DNA of 64,000 bases from Undaria pinnatifida (GCA_012845835.1 JABAKD010000016.1:16335625-16399624), one strand, 5' to 3'. Shown: positions 23,552 through 37,029, counted from the stretch's first letter. Translations and numbers: made by a program. The notes: generated by a model not told the origin, from the letters alone.

Positions 23552-23965
23552 TGTTATGGCATTGCTTTGGGATTCTAACATGGCGTAATATGTAGGATAC
23601 GGAAACGATATAAAAGGATTTCACATGCCTTTGAAGGCATGTAGCGTATAAGAAAAAAGAAATTGTTGCATTTGCTCCATTGATTTTGCAGCGCGTTCAG
23701 CGCTTAGTTCTATCCGTGGCTTGTAGAACTAATACAAGAACTTATATTATAAAAAAAGAGAAAAATACACTTCAGCTTTTGATCAAAACTCAGCTTTGCA
23801 AGCAGCGTGTGATACTTCGATCGCGCGTATTACGGGGTGTGTACCCTCGTGAATAACTTATATATATAATATCTGGTACAAGTGAGTAACCAACGTGGAA
23901 CCTGCCTAGTAGAGAGACCTGCAAGAGAGTGCCCTGTGTCTGTAACAGCCCTTACTCTTATAATA
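23552..23965. mobile_element. Solo LTR, reverse orientation, related to 8482-9030
   Basis: The reverse complement shares CTACTAGGCAGGTTCCACG, GGGCTGTTACAG and CATGCCTTCAAAGGCATGTG with the LTR at 8.5 kb. It starts TGTTATGG at 23552 and abuts a dodecamer block on the right. Confidence 0.6.
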
Positions 23966-23967
23966 AG

Positions 23968-24035
23968 CGTCAATGTCCGCGGAAATGCCCGCTGCGGTGT
24001 CCGCGGCAATGTCCACGGCAGTCCGCAGCAATACC
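23968..24035. repeat. GCCGCGGACA-type dodecamer array, small block
   Basis: About five units of the same family immediately right of the solo LTR. Confidence 0.6.
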
Positions 24036-24289
24036 CGAACTGACCTAACTGTTTTTATTATTTTCTTGCAGTTTCAGGTCAAACACCAATGATACTCCTC
24101 TCCATGTACGTGGTGTAGACACGTCGACCTTGCACCATCATATACGAGACGGAAATCAAAGCACCCCAAACTGGTACCATAACGTGCGGTCTGAACTCAT
24201 CATGTACTGCATGCTTTAGTCACTCGTTGTTATTACCGTGGATCCGCGAAAACGTTTTTGCTTTCGTGGGAGGGTTGGCGCTCGGGTTA

Positions 24290-24730
24290 GGATTGCCGCG
24301 GACATCGCCGCGGACAACCGCTAACATTGCCGTGAATTTTGCCGCGGACAACCGCAGACAGTGCTGCGACAACCACGGACCTTGCCGTGGACAACCGTGG
24401 ACTTTGCCGCGGACAGTTTCGTGGACAACCGCGGATATTGCCGCGGATATTGCCGCGGACATTACCGCGGACATCGCCGCTGACATCGCCTCTGACGTCG
24501 CCCCCGGCATCGCCGCGGACGCTGCCGTGGACATGGCCGCGGACATTGCCGCAGATATTGCTGCGGGTATTGCCACCTGCCGCGAACATTGCCGTGGCGA
24601 GCCGTGTCTGTGGCGGTGTCTGTGGCCGCGGACAATGCCGCGGGCATTGCCGTGGACATCCGTGGCAAACAGTGCCGCGGCTAGCCAAGGACGTGTCCGC
24701 CGCCACGGACATGTCCGCGGCTACGCAAAC
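24290..24730. repeat. GCCGCGGACA-type dodecamer array, block 2
   Basis: About 35 imperfect 12-bp units. The reverse-strand ORF of MSAA-type repeats is a consequence of the period. Flanked to the right by an inverted relative (about 24985-25110) of the sequence left of block 1 (about 22835-22965). Confidence 0.8.
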
Positions 24731-25119
24731 ACGTAAAATAATGCACATCCCTCGGCACAGGATGCAAATACCAAGGACCAGAGGACAACACATGAGTGTT
24801 GACTAGACCTGCTAACTATTGTGCAACGCACTGAGACTGGATCTAGAGATATGGGAATTCAGCCCCTTAGACCGTCCATAATCCTGGTCAGCAGTTATAA
24901 AAAGTTGCTGTTGCTGGGGGCCAGACATTTCGCGTTGTCTCGGGTTTCATCTGGTTCTGATCTGCGATTAGCGAGCTCGGAAAGGTGCATGCAGTGCTTT
25001 CTAGCTTACGCACGTCTCGAAAACATTTGATTACAGGGTTTGCATTGCTTATTTTCCAGTATTTAATGGGGCGGACGGACACATTTCGATCGGACACAGT
25101 TGGACTATTCGCCACAAAG

Positions 25120-27560
25120 AACTCCACTAGACGGAGAAGAGAATGGAAAATGCATCACAGCAAAAAAAAAAAACTCGAGAAACAATAGATAACATATTAT
25201 TTTTCCTCTTCGTCGATTATTCATATCATTCTTGTATGGAGTATACACACTCCTCCAATCACTCCGGGCTGCATCGTGTGGACCAATCTCTCACGCACAT
25301 AAACCAAAACTGTTACCCTAATTCAATAGCATTATTCTCACTATAATAGTTGTATAATATATATATGAAGACACAAACCAAACAAACAACACACCACCAT
25401 CAAACTAACTCTATGTATACAACGTGTTATATGGAAACACAGCGTAAGACACAACAACGGAACGACAGAGAAGCGATACCCCCCCCCCCTCCCCCGCCCG
25501 ACCCACCCTGACATCCCAATCGCCTTTGGAGGGCGCGCGTTCTTCTACCATTAATCAATAATAGTAAAACTATTAATGCCACAATTGAAAACACGCAAAT
25601 CCAGCACGTTACATTCAAGACGAGACAGAAAACACCGCTTCTCCCTACGAGTATTGATTTTACTGTTGTTGCTGCTGCCGCCGCTGCCGCTGCTGTGTGT
25701 ACTATTCTTACTGCGTGCGCAATTACGTGCACTTCTGCGTCTGCGTGCGCCACGTACTGCGTGCGCGCGCGCCCTTGGTGAGCGATGACACCTCCGTTGT
25801 CGCGCTTCCACCGATATATAAAACAAATACGACTCGTAGTGCTACTCTTTCCCTACCTCCTTCGTCGCGAGAGGGGAGGACTTCAAAAGCTAAAAGCCTC
25901 CATCTTGGGGAACAACGCACACCTCCAAGCAACCCCAACCAGTCGGGGACTGAGACACAACCGCCTGCATGATATCCACTCTTCTCTTGTGTACACCAGC
26001 ATCCCATACAATAAACAAAAACCAAACAAAAAACAACAACGAAAGTTTCTCGGAATGTCCTCCCCCTACTACTCGGCCCCCCTCCCCCCCTTTCCCCGCG
26101 AACGTATGCCTCCATACTGTTAATATTACGCGACATCAATCTCTACAAACAACGATTTAATTCCGGATCCACGACAATTTTCGTCGAATTCACGCTGGAA
26201 CGCATAGGGCGGGGTTCTTACCACACAACCCGTACGACCTATCATATCATGATTTGCTCCCGCAGTGGACGAATCCCCCCCCCCCCCCCCTCCGCCCCCG
26301 CCGCCAGCCCGCCTTCCCAACCTCCTAAATTGTACAGGCCGGAACGCACATATGTTCATAAACGACATTCTTGTGCACGTTCGCGAGCTGTACTTCTACT
26401 CGTAAGTCCTACTTCTAGCGACACCACAATATATCGAGTCGATTTCAACCAACAAGGAAAGCACAGCACAAAACAAAACATAAAAACCCGGCCATTAAGG
26501 GCACCAGCCGATTGGGGCGGGCGGGTTAAAAATTACACCGGCAGGAAAGGACACGACTATTCGAACCTCTTGTCTTCGCGGCAACAGCAACAACTCGACA
26601 CAAAGCGCACGCGCGCGCGCGCGCGCGCTCGCCGGCTTACGACTTTTGCTAGGCCCGCTTTGCGCGATACGCACTCCCCGCTAGCCCCCCGCCCGATCGT
26701 TTGGCGTCCTTCATTCCCCCTTCACTCCCTTCTGACAAGTGCGAGTTCCGGTAGAAGACTGACAAATCCAGCCGACAACAACAACACGCCCATCACCATT
26801 ATCAACGATCAAAACACAACACACCGCACCGACCATTCGCTCGTCGACTAATCCACACCATATTTCGACGAATTGACGTATATTATAGACGGCCTATTTG
26901 TTGCGACAAATACACCTATATATTTGCAACGAATCGAGCCAATATTACTGCAACGAATCGACCGAAAAAAATATGATCGCCCAACAGGGAAAGACAGCAC
27001 ATGGGTGTCCGGAGTTTTCCTTTCACGTTCTCGTCGCGGATGTTCTCGCGACGAAGTTGTCATATAGCGACGAAATTGACCCAATATTGTGACAAATCCA
27101 CAAATTGTGACGAATCCACTCAACACGGCGACGAATCGATTAATTGTTGCGACGAATCGACCCACTATGGCCACGAATCGACCTATTTCCCGGCGCCATG
27201 GCATGCACGCCCACCGCCCCCGTCCATCGCGCACCACGCCTCCTCATTTCACTCCTCCTGTAGCGCAACGAAAGCGCAAAGGCTCAAGCCCGAGCTCAAG
27301 CCCCGCCGACGCCCGCAGAGCACAGCACTGAACTGCACCGTACCGCACCACACCACATGCTGGCGCGTAGTATGTTCGCCGCAAAGAGTTTATGATACAC
27401 GGCTCGGATGACAACGAAAACGCTAAAACCACTAGCGCAGAGCGCAAAACGCAAAAGCGCAAAAAGCAGAAGCGCAAAACGCAAAAGCGGAAAAGCGAAA
27501 AGCGCAAAACGCCGGCACACAACCCCCCCCCACAACATGAAAAAACGCCTGAAGCCTAAC
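25120..27560. other. 3' flank of the zinc-cluster gene, no gene seen
   Basis: Probably includes its 3' UTR. It holds poly(dC) runs (about 25480 and 26276), a CG dinucleotide run at 26612-26635, degenerate CGACGAATCGACC repeats at 26850-27200, and GCGCAAAA-type purine repeats at 27434-27515. Confidence 0.5.
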
Positions 27561-27578
27561 AGCCAGCCGTTAATCAAT

Positions 27579-29353
27579 TCACATTCCATCGAGCATACCC
27601 GACAGCAGGTTCGCGTCGTTCGGGTCGGTGTAATCACCGAGCCCGTCGGTGACAACGCCCGTCACGCGCCGTGACGGCGAAGTCTCGGACAAAGGTCCGG
27701 CGTCGATCGGGGACGAATCCACCGAGTTCAACATCGCCCCTCTCCTTCCCACGCCCCCTCTTGCATCCTCGCCGGCCCCTGCCCTGTACACGCTGTCATT
27801 GCCGATGCTGCTGCGGCCACCGCCGCCGCCGCCGCCGCCGCCACCGCCGCTGTTGTGGCCTCCGGTACTCCCCCCTCCCCCCCCCGCCACCGTGCCTGAT
27901 ACCGCCGAGGCTGCAGAACCGCGGCTCCTGCTATCCCCCCCCCCCGCGCTCTGGTCGTCCAACGACGGCGGAGGGCTCAGGATGAAAGGGGAGAAAATGT
28001 CTCGCCTGTCGCTGTCGATCTCAAAGGTCGCCCGCTGGTTGTGGTAGTGTTGATGGTGCAGCGGCGGTGTCCGCGGCAGATGGTGGTGCGGATGGTGTCC
28101 ACCGATATCCCCAAACGGTACATCGTGCCGAGGCAGCATGCCAATAACCCCGGATAACCCGCCAGGGTGAAGAGGGTGCCCAACCGCCCCCGACCCCGAC
28201 CCCACCGCCGCCTCCACCAATCTGGCGTCAAACAGAGCACAATTGTCCAAAATGGCACCGCTGCTTACGCTAGGCGATCTAGCTCCGCCCCTCGCTCTAT
28301 CCTCGAACCCGCCGCCTGCGTCCGAGCCACCACCGCCACCAACGTCCCCTACGGAAGAAGCCATCACCCACGCATCCATCGAATCGCTGCCTCTTACCCC
28401 CCCCACCGCTCCTCCTCCTCCACCGCCCGTCCCTGGTGTTGCTGTTGTTGTAGGCCCCGTCGTCCGCTCGAGGCCGGCCCTCCCCGCCGAACCAGTAGCT
28501 CTTCGCTTCGTGGGTCTCTCCCTGCCCAACGACTCGCTTTGCTGCCGTTGGTTCGGCTGCTGCTGCTGCTGAGGCTGGCCACCCGTCGCCGCCGTTGCTG
28601 TATCCACAGTCCGCTTGACCGCCTCCGCTTTTACCTCCGCTTTTGCCTCCGCTTCTGCCTTCGCGTGTGCGTCCGCCGCGCGAGACTTCCCAACAGCGGC
28701 GGCAGCTGCGTCCGCAGCTGTCTTCTCCGCGTGTGCGTCCGCCGCGAGAGACTTCGCAACAGCGGCAGCAGCAGCAGAGGCCGCCGCGGACGCAGCTGCC
28801 GCCGCAACGGCCGCGGCAGCAGAAGCATTGGGGGGTTTCGAGGAGGGTGGAGGGACGGTAGCCGAGGCGGCTGCGCTGGTGGAGGAGGCTGCGGCGCCAG
28901 TGGTAGAAACAGCAGCCGTCACAGAAGGGATGAAGCTGGCGTGGTCGCTCGTGTCGTGGTGGCGCTTTCGCGAGATGGAAGGGTCCGACTTTGCCGCTGT
29001 TGAGAAAAGTCCCCTGTCGGACGCGGACCAACCCTTGCCAGCGTAGACGCCGAGCACTTTTTGCGCGACGCCGCAGCAGCTGTCGGCGAAGGCTAGTGTA
29101 CCACGGAGGGGGTCCATTACCTCGTCCATGCCTGCGGCAATTGCGTGCACGCCCTTGCGGCGGAGAAAGGCGCTCACGCAACGACACCTGGGCACAGGTG
29201 GGGGTGGTGGGGGGGTGCGAGCCGGCGGGGGTTGAGGAGAGGCGCCGGCACGGAAGCGAAAATTCGATGAATGGATGAATCGATGAATAAATGAACGGTT
29301 CAATCGAAAATCTGTCAAACGTTAATCAACCAATCAATCAACCAATCAATCAA

Positions 29354-29386
<33 letters not shown>

Positions 29387-29395
29387 GAATCAATG

Positions 29396-29432
<37 letters not shown>

Positions 29433-32400
29433 ATCGATCAGTCAATTAATCAATCAGTCAACAAATCAACCAATCGTGTCAATAGATAAAAAACAAGCAT
29501 CCAATCAAATAATCAATCAATCAATCCGTCACTGAATTAATCCATCAGTCAACAAATCAACCAATCGTGTCCATACATAAAAAAATCGAGCATTCAATCA
29601 AATAGTCAATCGATCAATCAACCAGCCCGTCAATGAATCAATCAACCAATCAGTCAATATATCAACCAATCACATCAATTCATAGATCAAGCACCCGATC
29701 AACCAATCAATCAATAGCTCAATCAATCAATCCATCCATCAGTCAAAAAAACAAGCATGTACGTACTCGTACCAGGTACCTGATTCAAGGTAAGAAACGC
29801 CAAATATCCATCCATCAGTGAACACGTACGTACTCGTACCAGGTACCTGGTACCAGCTAAGAAACACCAAATACCTGGTACCAGGTAAGGAACGCCAAAT
29901 TCCAGCAAGAAATGGCCCAAGTGGTAAGAAATACCACTCACATATGCCAGCATAACGGGAAGTGAAGCACCCCGTGGTCGGCGTCAAGGGCCTTTGACAC
30001 CGGGAGAGCCACCAGCTCCAGCACCTCTTGCTCGCAGCCCTTCATCAACAAGAAGTAGCCGCGAAGTGTCTTCATCACGATCACAGCGAAGGACCCTGGG
30101 TCCTCGACCATGCTCAGCAGAACGTCCGCCTCGTCCGACTGCAGCAACGACCAACAAATAGAGAAAACACAAATAATTAACAACAAAATATACCAAAAAT
30201 ATACAGTTAACCCGAAACTATATATGCAGTATATCTGGTCATGAAGAACAACCATAAAAACCGACAAAACGAACCAAAAAAAAAGAAAAAGAAAAAAAAA
30301 AAGGCGGGCGAGGCGTGGAGAACCGCGGCCACGCCGACGACGGGGAACTGCAAACGCTCGGTCGGGGCAATCAACGCCCCGTCCCCAATCCCCCACCCAC
30401 CCCCGCCAGTTCGCCTTGTAGGCGAACACAGTCGACCGATATCGTTACAAACTATTTCTTCTTGTTCACGGAAAAAAACTTAGCTCTTGGCCGCAAAACA
30501 CAAGACGCCGCAAAAAACAAGCGCCTATTTCGCTGAACACAAATCTCCAAATTTCACGCGAAACAAAAAAAAAAAGCTCGAGTTTCCATCTCGCGCCGTT
30601 CCCCGTCTCTCCCCTCGCCCTGGTTCTAAGGGCTACGGTCATGCAAGCTATGATGATCCCCCGCCCACGCCCCCCGCCCCCCTTCCTGCCCATGCTGCTA
30701 TGCTCTATACTGGCGGTAGTAGGTCTCACCAAGGTTGCTAGGCTCGCGGTGGTGGGGAGCGTTTTGTTGGGAGAGGCTTTTGCAGCTGCCTCGGGGTCCG
30801 TCTTCCGGTAAAGCATGAGTAGGACGTGCGAGAATACAGCTATCACGCGAGAAAGAGACCCGCTTCCTGGTTCGGGGCACCTCTCCGACGCCAGGTCGAT
30901 CTCATCGGCCCTGTCGTCCGGGAGATACATAGGGGAGGGAGTTGTAGAGGGAGGGAGGGAGGGAGGGAGGGAGAGAAATGTTAGACAAAGTGGCCAGACG
31001 TAACTGCAAAAAAAAAGCAAAGCGAGGGCGAGAGGAGGGTTGAACAAAGTGGTCAACGGTACAAGTAAAAAAAAAGAGTGAGAGGAAGACACAACGTGGC
31101 CAGTGACCAATGCAAAAAACAACGAGCGCATTAATCTCTCGCAGGACCGACTCCCAAAGCTGCCTGCACTGGAAGCGTCATCGCCAAGCAAACCGCCTTC
31201 AAATTACTTGTACACGTACAAAACCCAAAGAACACAACTAGCTGCTCTTGTCCTCCAACAGCAACCACCCTTCCCTCCGCGTCGACGAAATATTGGAGAG
31301 CAGTTCGGGATCCACACCATCACGACCACCACCACGAGGGCCACCACTACCACGCCTTGTCCAAGTAGAGGAATACCTCTTTTTTTTATTTGTTTTTTAT
31401 CCTCCGGCGGATGGGGAAAAATAAAGCTTTACGAGCTCACCACACTTCCACGTATTTTCATACGCGTTGTGTGTCGATTTAACTCAGTTGCTTTTGCAGC
31501 CCAACGCTAGCTGGCCGAATAAAATCAACACACGCACCAGGTCACCAGGTCCCTGTCAAACGTCATAAAAAAAATAACCTTGAAACCATTTAGGGCCGTT
31601 CTTAACGAACAAAAAAAGTGCCTGAAAATCGTGACAATTCCGCGAGTCGTGACATTTGTCAGGTATGCGGACTGTGAATCGTTTTGACATTTTCCAATAA
31701 AAAATGATCGTCAGGAATCCTGACAAAGAAAAAAAAGCCTTGCTCGTTTTTTTCTTTCAAACGTGATTGATACCAGGAACGTATATTATATATATATTTA
31801 TTCAAAACGTAATATTTCAGAACATCAAAGTGCCAGGGATCATGATTTTTTGTCAGGATTCGTGCTGTTTTCTTCGGCGTTTGCTAGGATGGACCCTTAT
31901 AGGCCTGAAAGGCACGCCTAGAGCACCAGCATCTGGCAACAAAATCAACAACCTCCCTTTCGGAAAACACGTTTTTGGCATACATCACTCGCAGTGAGTG
32001 AAGAATACTTTTCGCAGTTCTAAAGAGGGTTGGAGGCGATGAGACATCGCCATCGCCACTTACCTGACGTCGCTGCTGCATGCCACGTGGAGGAAGGTGC
32101 TGAGCATCCGCACGCTATCTCTCACATAGCTGTCTGCCACCTGCCCATGTCCGGAAAGCGGGAGGAAAGGGGAAAACGAAAAGAAAACACGCATAAGGGG
32201 TACGAAGGTGGCGGTCTATAATACATATATTCTTATACATATGCGTACGGCTTTTTTTGTTCCTGGGATATCATTTCAGGCGTCAGCGGTACTCGAGCCT
32301 GTCTTCTTGTGATTCACGGACTAGACAATGGCGACGAGTTCGTGCGAGAACAACAACCATACTACATGTTCACCTAACAGGTATGTACGAGTACGATACA

Positions 32401-35400
32401 GCAGCAGTGTTATTCTTGAATAAAGTGTTTACAAACATGTAGGCTACGTAAGTAACTGGTACACCAGATGTGAAATCGACCAAACCGGTCGCTACTCGTG
32501 AGCTTGGCAAGGTGCGTGATGCGGTATTGAATATATGCCTTGTTACATAAAAATACTAAAACTAACACATGTCAAGCAACAAAAACGTAAAAATCGACAT
32601 GTAAGTTGGGACCACTCAATCGGTATCACTCACAGCTCACGCTTTTTTTATAAACTTGGTTAAACTACGCCAGCTGTGACTTCGACCAGTTGAGTGGTCG
32701 ATACTTATCTTTGCAAGCTGCGTGATACTTCGGCTGCACTTAAGTACAGTGATCTTCTCATAGTCAAGGTGCCTTGCAAAAACATGACATAAATAAAAAA
32801 GATGTGTTCGGTGGAACCGCTATGCGGGTCTCGTAAACAAACAAGCAAGTTAGTATCAATCGCTCAACTGTGATCGAACTCACAGCCGCGTGCATCGAAT
32901 CACTACACAAAATAACATCTCCCGTAAAATATACACGAGCGCCAGCTCATGCTTACCGTCGTCGATTGCGCCAGCTCTCGGTAGGCCTGCTGGGCGAACC
33001 CAATGTAGCGGAAAACCTTAGTGCGGTCCAAGAAATGGAGATGGTACACCACCATGATCAGATAGCAGCTCACCACCTGGTACCCGCCCACAAACGATCG
33101 GAGAAGCGCGGCGCAAATAGGGCACATAGGGGACAAGCAGTTCACGAGAAACGTAGAGAGATATAGCGAGAGAGATAGCGACAAAGGGAGAGAGAGAGAG
33201 GAGAGGATCTTCGGATATTTCGCCTACTTTTTAGCGAAATACTTGCAACCCATTCAACGAACCAACAAACCAACCACAGATAACCAATCAAAACACCGAC
33301 CAAGCCGTCATTTAACCACGATCTAAGCTTTAACCTCTGCTAAGCACCCTTGTTATTGGGGAAAAACCGCTCGGAATTACAGTGACATCAAGTATTCAGT
33401 TACCCACTTTTTACGGGACAAACTAGCTCGCCATGTGGGATCAATCTTCCACCACCGGGTCCATTTTCCAAGTCTACGTCAACCCACTCAACCGGGTCGC
33501 CACCCATCCCATCCGCACCTCTGGCAACAAAGCGTCGAAGCAGTCCTTCAGGTGGATCTGTGCCTGGGCCATGTAAGCTCCGGCCGAGGCCTCGTCGTCG
33601 CAGAAAACGGCACCGACGGCGACGCAGCCGAGGAGGACAGCCTTGCGCGCGTGGTACACGTTCTTCTCCGCCTGAATACGTAACGGTGGTCAACGAAGTG
33701 TCTTTAAAACCAGGCAAAATACCACCGGTCATCGATCACGGGCGTTAACCCTCGTAAAACTGTACCGAAGTTTTAGAGGCCTTTAGTGGGAGAAGGCGAA
33801 CTAACGTTTGTGGCAGAAAAAGGGTTGGTCAAGGTGGTCAAAACCGAGGTGATGAACATCAAGGTGGTCAAAACCGAGGTGATACACATCAAGGTGATCA
33901 ATCTGGGTGATCAATCTGGGTGATCAATCTGGGTGATCAATCTGGGTGCTCAACCAAGTCAGCGAGATCTGTCGAGGTCGTCAAACCAAGGACAGGACAT
34001 CAGTTTGTAATCACATCGAATGCGTCAAAATCAAGGGAATAAACCAATCGCAAAAACCAAGGTGACACTCGCAAATCAAGGCAAAAAGACGAAGATCAAG
34101 CGAGGTAGAGAGAGAACACCCTCACTACCAGGGCGTAGAGGAAGAGAAAGAAAGACGGCGCAACCTCATCACCACGGCGCCTTCCAACAGAAAAACCGCA
34201 CTTCTATTTGAAACAACTCAACACAAGCACGCCCCCTCACCCCCTCCCACCCCGGCACTCCCAACCCTTCCGGCAAGACGCACCTCCGTTGACGAGATGC
34301 CGCGGATAACATCGAGCGGTAGCGGATTCATGGCGTCGCGGATGACGGTGAGACACGTCATCGGGATAAACTTGTTCACGGAGGAGTAGAACTTCGCCAG
34401 AAACTGCTGCTCCCTCGAATTCAACACCTTGCGCCCCCCGTGGCCATAGCCATCGCCGTGGGTTATCGCGCCGCCAACACCGCTGGTTGCATCGCTATCG
34501 TCCCCCGAGTCGTCGCGGCAGCTCTTCCTGCGCTTCGGACCGCACCTCCTGCGAGAAAAAAAATATAAACAACTAATACGTAAGCAATTTGGGGGCTTAG
34601 GGACAACCGCTGCAAAAACGAATCCACCGTCCTTTTTAAAGTAGCACATTACAGGACACCTATACAACTAAAGAGACATAAAAACACCTTACACTGACCC
34701 AGGCTGGGTTTCTTATTTTTAAAGAGAGTGTGTGCGTTCTGCACAAACTTCAGTAGAACGGCTGTCGGCTTTGCTATCTTCCTGGAAAAATGTACCAGGC
34801 CACGTTCCTTAATACCTTGTTTCTGACTAGGGGTCCTGTATCCTCTACCGCACTTAATGTTTCGGCGCGATCAAACCCTAACCCCTAACCCGGAGCCCAA
34901 AACGGGCGAGAAACGCGGATGCTTCCCTTTCCGCTTTTTTTTTTTTTTAGTTGTTCCGATCCGCGGACCACCCCATATAGCCCTCCGCCAACGGGAGAGC
35001 GTGAAAACTACTCTCCAAGATCCGCGCGGCCGAACTGTTAGGTTTGCTGGCGACAAAACCCCTTTTGATACTCTGCAAAATAATCGGCGCTACAACCAAC
35101 CGCCCTCCCCCCCCCCCCAAAAAAAAAAAAAAGAACGTGTGTGGAGTCGTACCGGCGATATTGGTTCTGGGACGGCTCTTGTTTCCCGGGAGCTCTAATG
35201 GCGACATTTGTTCTGGAGGACGATTTCATTCTAGAGGACGATTTCCTCCCTCCCTCCGGATAAAAAGTTGCGTTTACTATTTCTTCTGGTGAAAATTTCA
35301 AAGTTGAAGCCATTTTCGTAGAATCAATCAATCAACCCCTTTGTCAGAGGGAAAACATTGCCGACGATAATTGCCGACGTGCGGCATCCGCCACTGCGGA

Positions 35401-36689
35401 AGTTCGCGACGAAAAAAAAATGGTGTCCACAACTACTGTGAAACCATGCAAAATACCCCGTACGGGAGACGATTGCATCGTGATCCTACTCGTACCGCTT
35501 GCTGCGCGCAACACGCTACTCCCAGACGCTCGAAAATATCGCAATAACAGTCGTTTTTTTTGTAATCGCTACACACGGGTCCCAAAACCTCCCTTGACCC
35601 TTTTAGCACCGCGGTCCCGACACGGGGGGCAAAATACTTGGAGTTTAGACTAGATTTTACTCTCAGGAGTTGGAAATGTGTCAAGTTAGCCTTGTTGGAG
35701 ATGAAAAAATACAAGCAACGGCACGCACTAAGCGCGTACGTAGAGAGAAACACATATATGGCGAAATACAACGTTCGAGAAAGAAGGGCGAATCGAGACG
35801 TGCGCGTACGTAAGCATGCTCCCAGAACAAAATAACCAAACAAGAAGCAAGCACGCAAGCAAGCAAGCAAGCGCCATCGCAAGCAAGCACATCCGAGCGC
35901 CGCCCCCCCCCCCGCCCTTCGGCCCCAATACTATACAATCGACCGCCCCTCCCCTCTCCTCCTCCCTCCCTCGTTCACTCAGTGCCATCGCAAGCAAATA
36001 TATCCAACCGCCCCCCTCCCCCCACTTTGTTTTACAGTCGGCCTCTTTCCCACCCGTCATCCTCCCCCCCCCCCCCCCGCCGCCCCCTGTTCCCTCAAAA
36101 GCGCCAGCACATCCGAGCGCTCCCTCCCCAAAATACTTTACAAAGGGGCCGCCGCTCCTCCCTTCTCCTCCGCTCCCCCTCCCCCCCTCCTTCTCTTCTT
36201 TCTTCCCCCCTATCCCCCATATATTTTTCAATCGGTCGCCCCTCCCTCCCTCCCTCCCTCCCTCCTCCTCCCCCTCCCCCTCCCTGGCTCAACTCACTTC
36301 TTCTCCCTGTAAACACACTCCACGCGCCTCCTTGAGCAGCGCTTGCACGGATGCCCTCCATCACACTTGATTTTGCTCACGGTGCAACCATCGCACGTGG
36401 TCCTCAGCTTCTGATCCTCATCGTGTACGTCTAGTAATGAGGCGTTTCGCTCCACCCCTGCCGTGGGTTCGGCACCAAAGCCCACGCCGACGCTGACACC
36501 AACGGAGGGCTGGCCAGTCATCAGGCCAGTACTGCTGGTAGGGCCACCCCCACCCCCACCGCTAGGGCCACCCCCACCGCTGCTGCTGGTGTTACGGTTG
36601 TTGGGGGTGTTGTTGTTAGCGTTGTTGTTGTCGTTACGGTCGCCTCTGGACCTAGTGAAATCTTCGGCAGCGTCAAAGGCTGCTGCCAT
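27579..36689 (-). CDS. Zn(II)2Cys6 (fungal-type zinc cluster) transcription factor, complete
   Basis: Eight exons, in order: 36298-36689, 34284-34548, 33519-33671, 32957-33076, 32064-32140, 30730-30910, 29942-30138, 27579-29187; 2,994 nt, 997 residues, all phases consistent. Donors include GTGAGT and GTAAGT; the 33519 donor is the least certain. The start chosen is MAAAFDAAED, preceded by an untranslated C-rich tract. The DNA-binding domain at about residues 99-125 has the exact C-x2-C-x6-C-x5-C-x2-C-x6-C spacing, with basic residues between and an RRK-rich linker running across the first splice. Exons 2-5 encode helical segments (for example GYQVVSCYLIMVVYH and FRYIGFAQQAYREL) resembling the middle homology region of fungal regulators. 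Exon 8 holds long Ala, Gly, Ser and His runs, typical of activation or disordered regions. The predicted role is nuclear, sequence-specific DNA binding; the targets are unknown. Confidence 0.85.
29325..29760. repeat. CAAT/CAACC simple repeat in an intron of the zinc-cluster gene
   Basis: Degenerate (AATC)n tetranucleotide tract over more than 400 bp in the last intron. Confidence 0.9.
31383..31515 (+). repeat. Dispersed repeat family C, copy 1 of 4
   Basis: About 140 bp: TTATCCTCCGGCGGATGGGG, AAAATAAAGCTT, CACCACACTTCCACGTATTT, GTGTGTCGATTTAA, CCAACGCTAGCTGG. Other copies: 49836-49990 (+), 50540-50720 (-) and 53036-53196 (-). It lies inside an intron here. The common end TAGGGACAGC is kept in the minus copies. 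No coding capacity. Confidence 0.7.
33835..33960. repeat. Short tandem repeats in intron 2 of the zinc-cluster gene
   Basis: Two copies of a 29-bp unit (CATCAAGGTGGTCAAAACCG) followed by four 13-bp units GGTGATCAATCTG. Confidence 0.85.
35840..36290. repeat. C-rich low-complexity tract in intron 1 of the zinc-cluster gene
   Basis: Plus-strand poly(dC) and TCCC repeats, so G-rich on the coding strand. The GGGA repeats begin about 20 nt after the GTGAGT donor of exon 1 and could form a G-quadruplex. Confidence 0.8.
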
Positions 36690-37029
36690 TAGAAGAGTGT
36701 TCTGTGAGATGATACCGGGGGGGGGGGTGTACCGGCGGATGGGGGAGAGAGATTGGGGGAGGGGGGGGCAGAGGCGGGAAAATAAGGGTGGGAGGGGGGG
36801 GGGGGGGGGGGGAGACGAGAGACAGGGGGGGCGGGCGGTGTGGGCAGCGGAGCATGGGGGGGCGAGAGAGAGAGAGATGGAGGGGAGGGGGTGCAAGAAA
36901 ATATTTAGTTGGCGCCAACAACTAATTGGGGGCTTCAGTCGTATCACCGAAAAGCCACAACAAACTTGCAGCATGGGTCTGATACTACGTACTGCTGTAG
37001 TAGACAGCCCTGTTGCAGGACCGCTGCAA

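Noticed and set aside
24220-24806. Ala/Met/Thr-repeat proteins of 118-169 residues
   Set aside because: They are readings of the dodecamer array in different frames, with no family match or splice context.
28167-29187. Long ORFs opposite or out of frame with the last exon of the zinc-cluster gene
   Set aside because: Shadows of GC-rich low-complexity coding sequence; the in-frame exon chains with seven others and the stop.
34870-34895. Telomere-like CCCTAACCCCTAACCC
   Set aside because: Only two units; too short to be more than chance or a repair scar.
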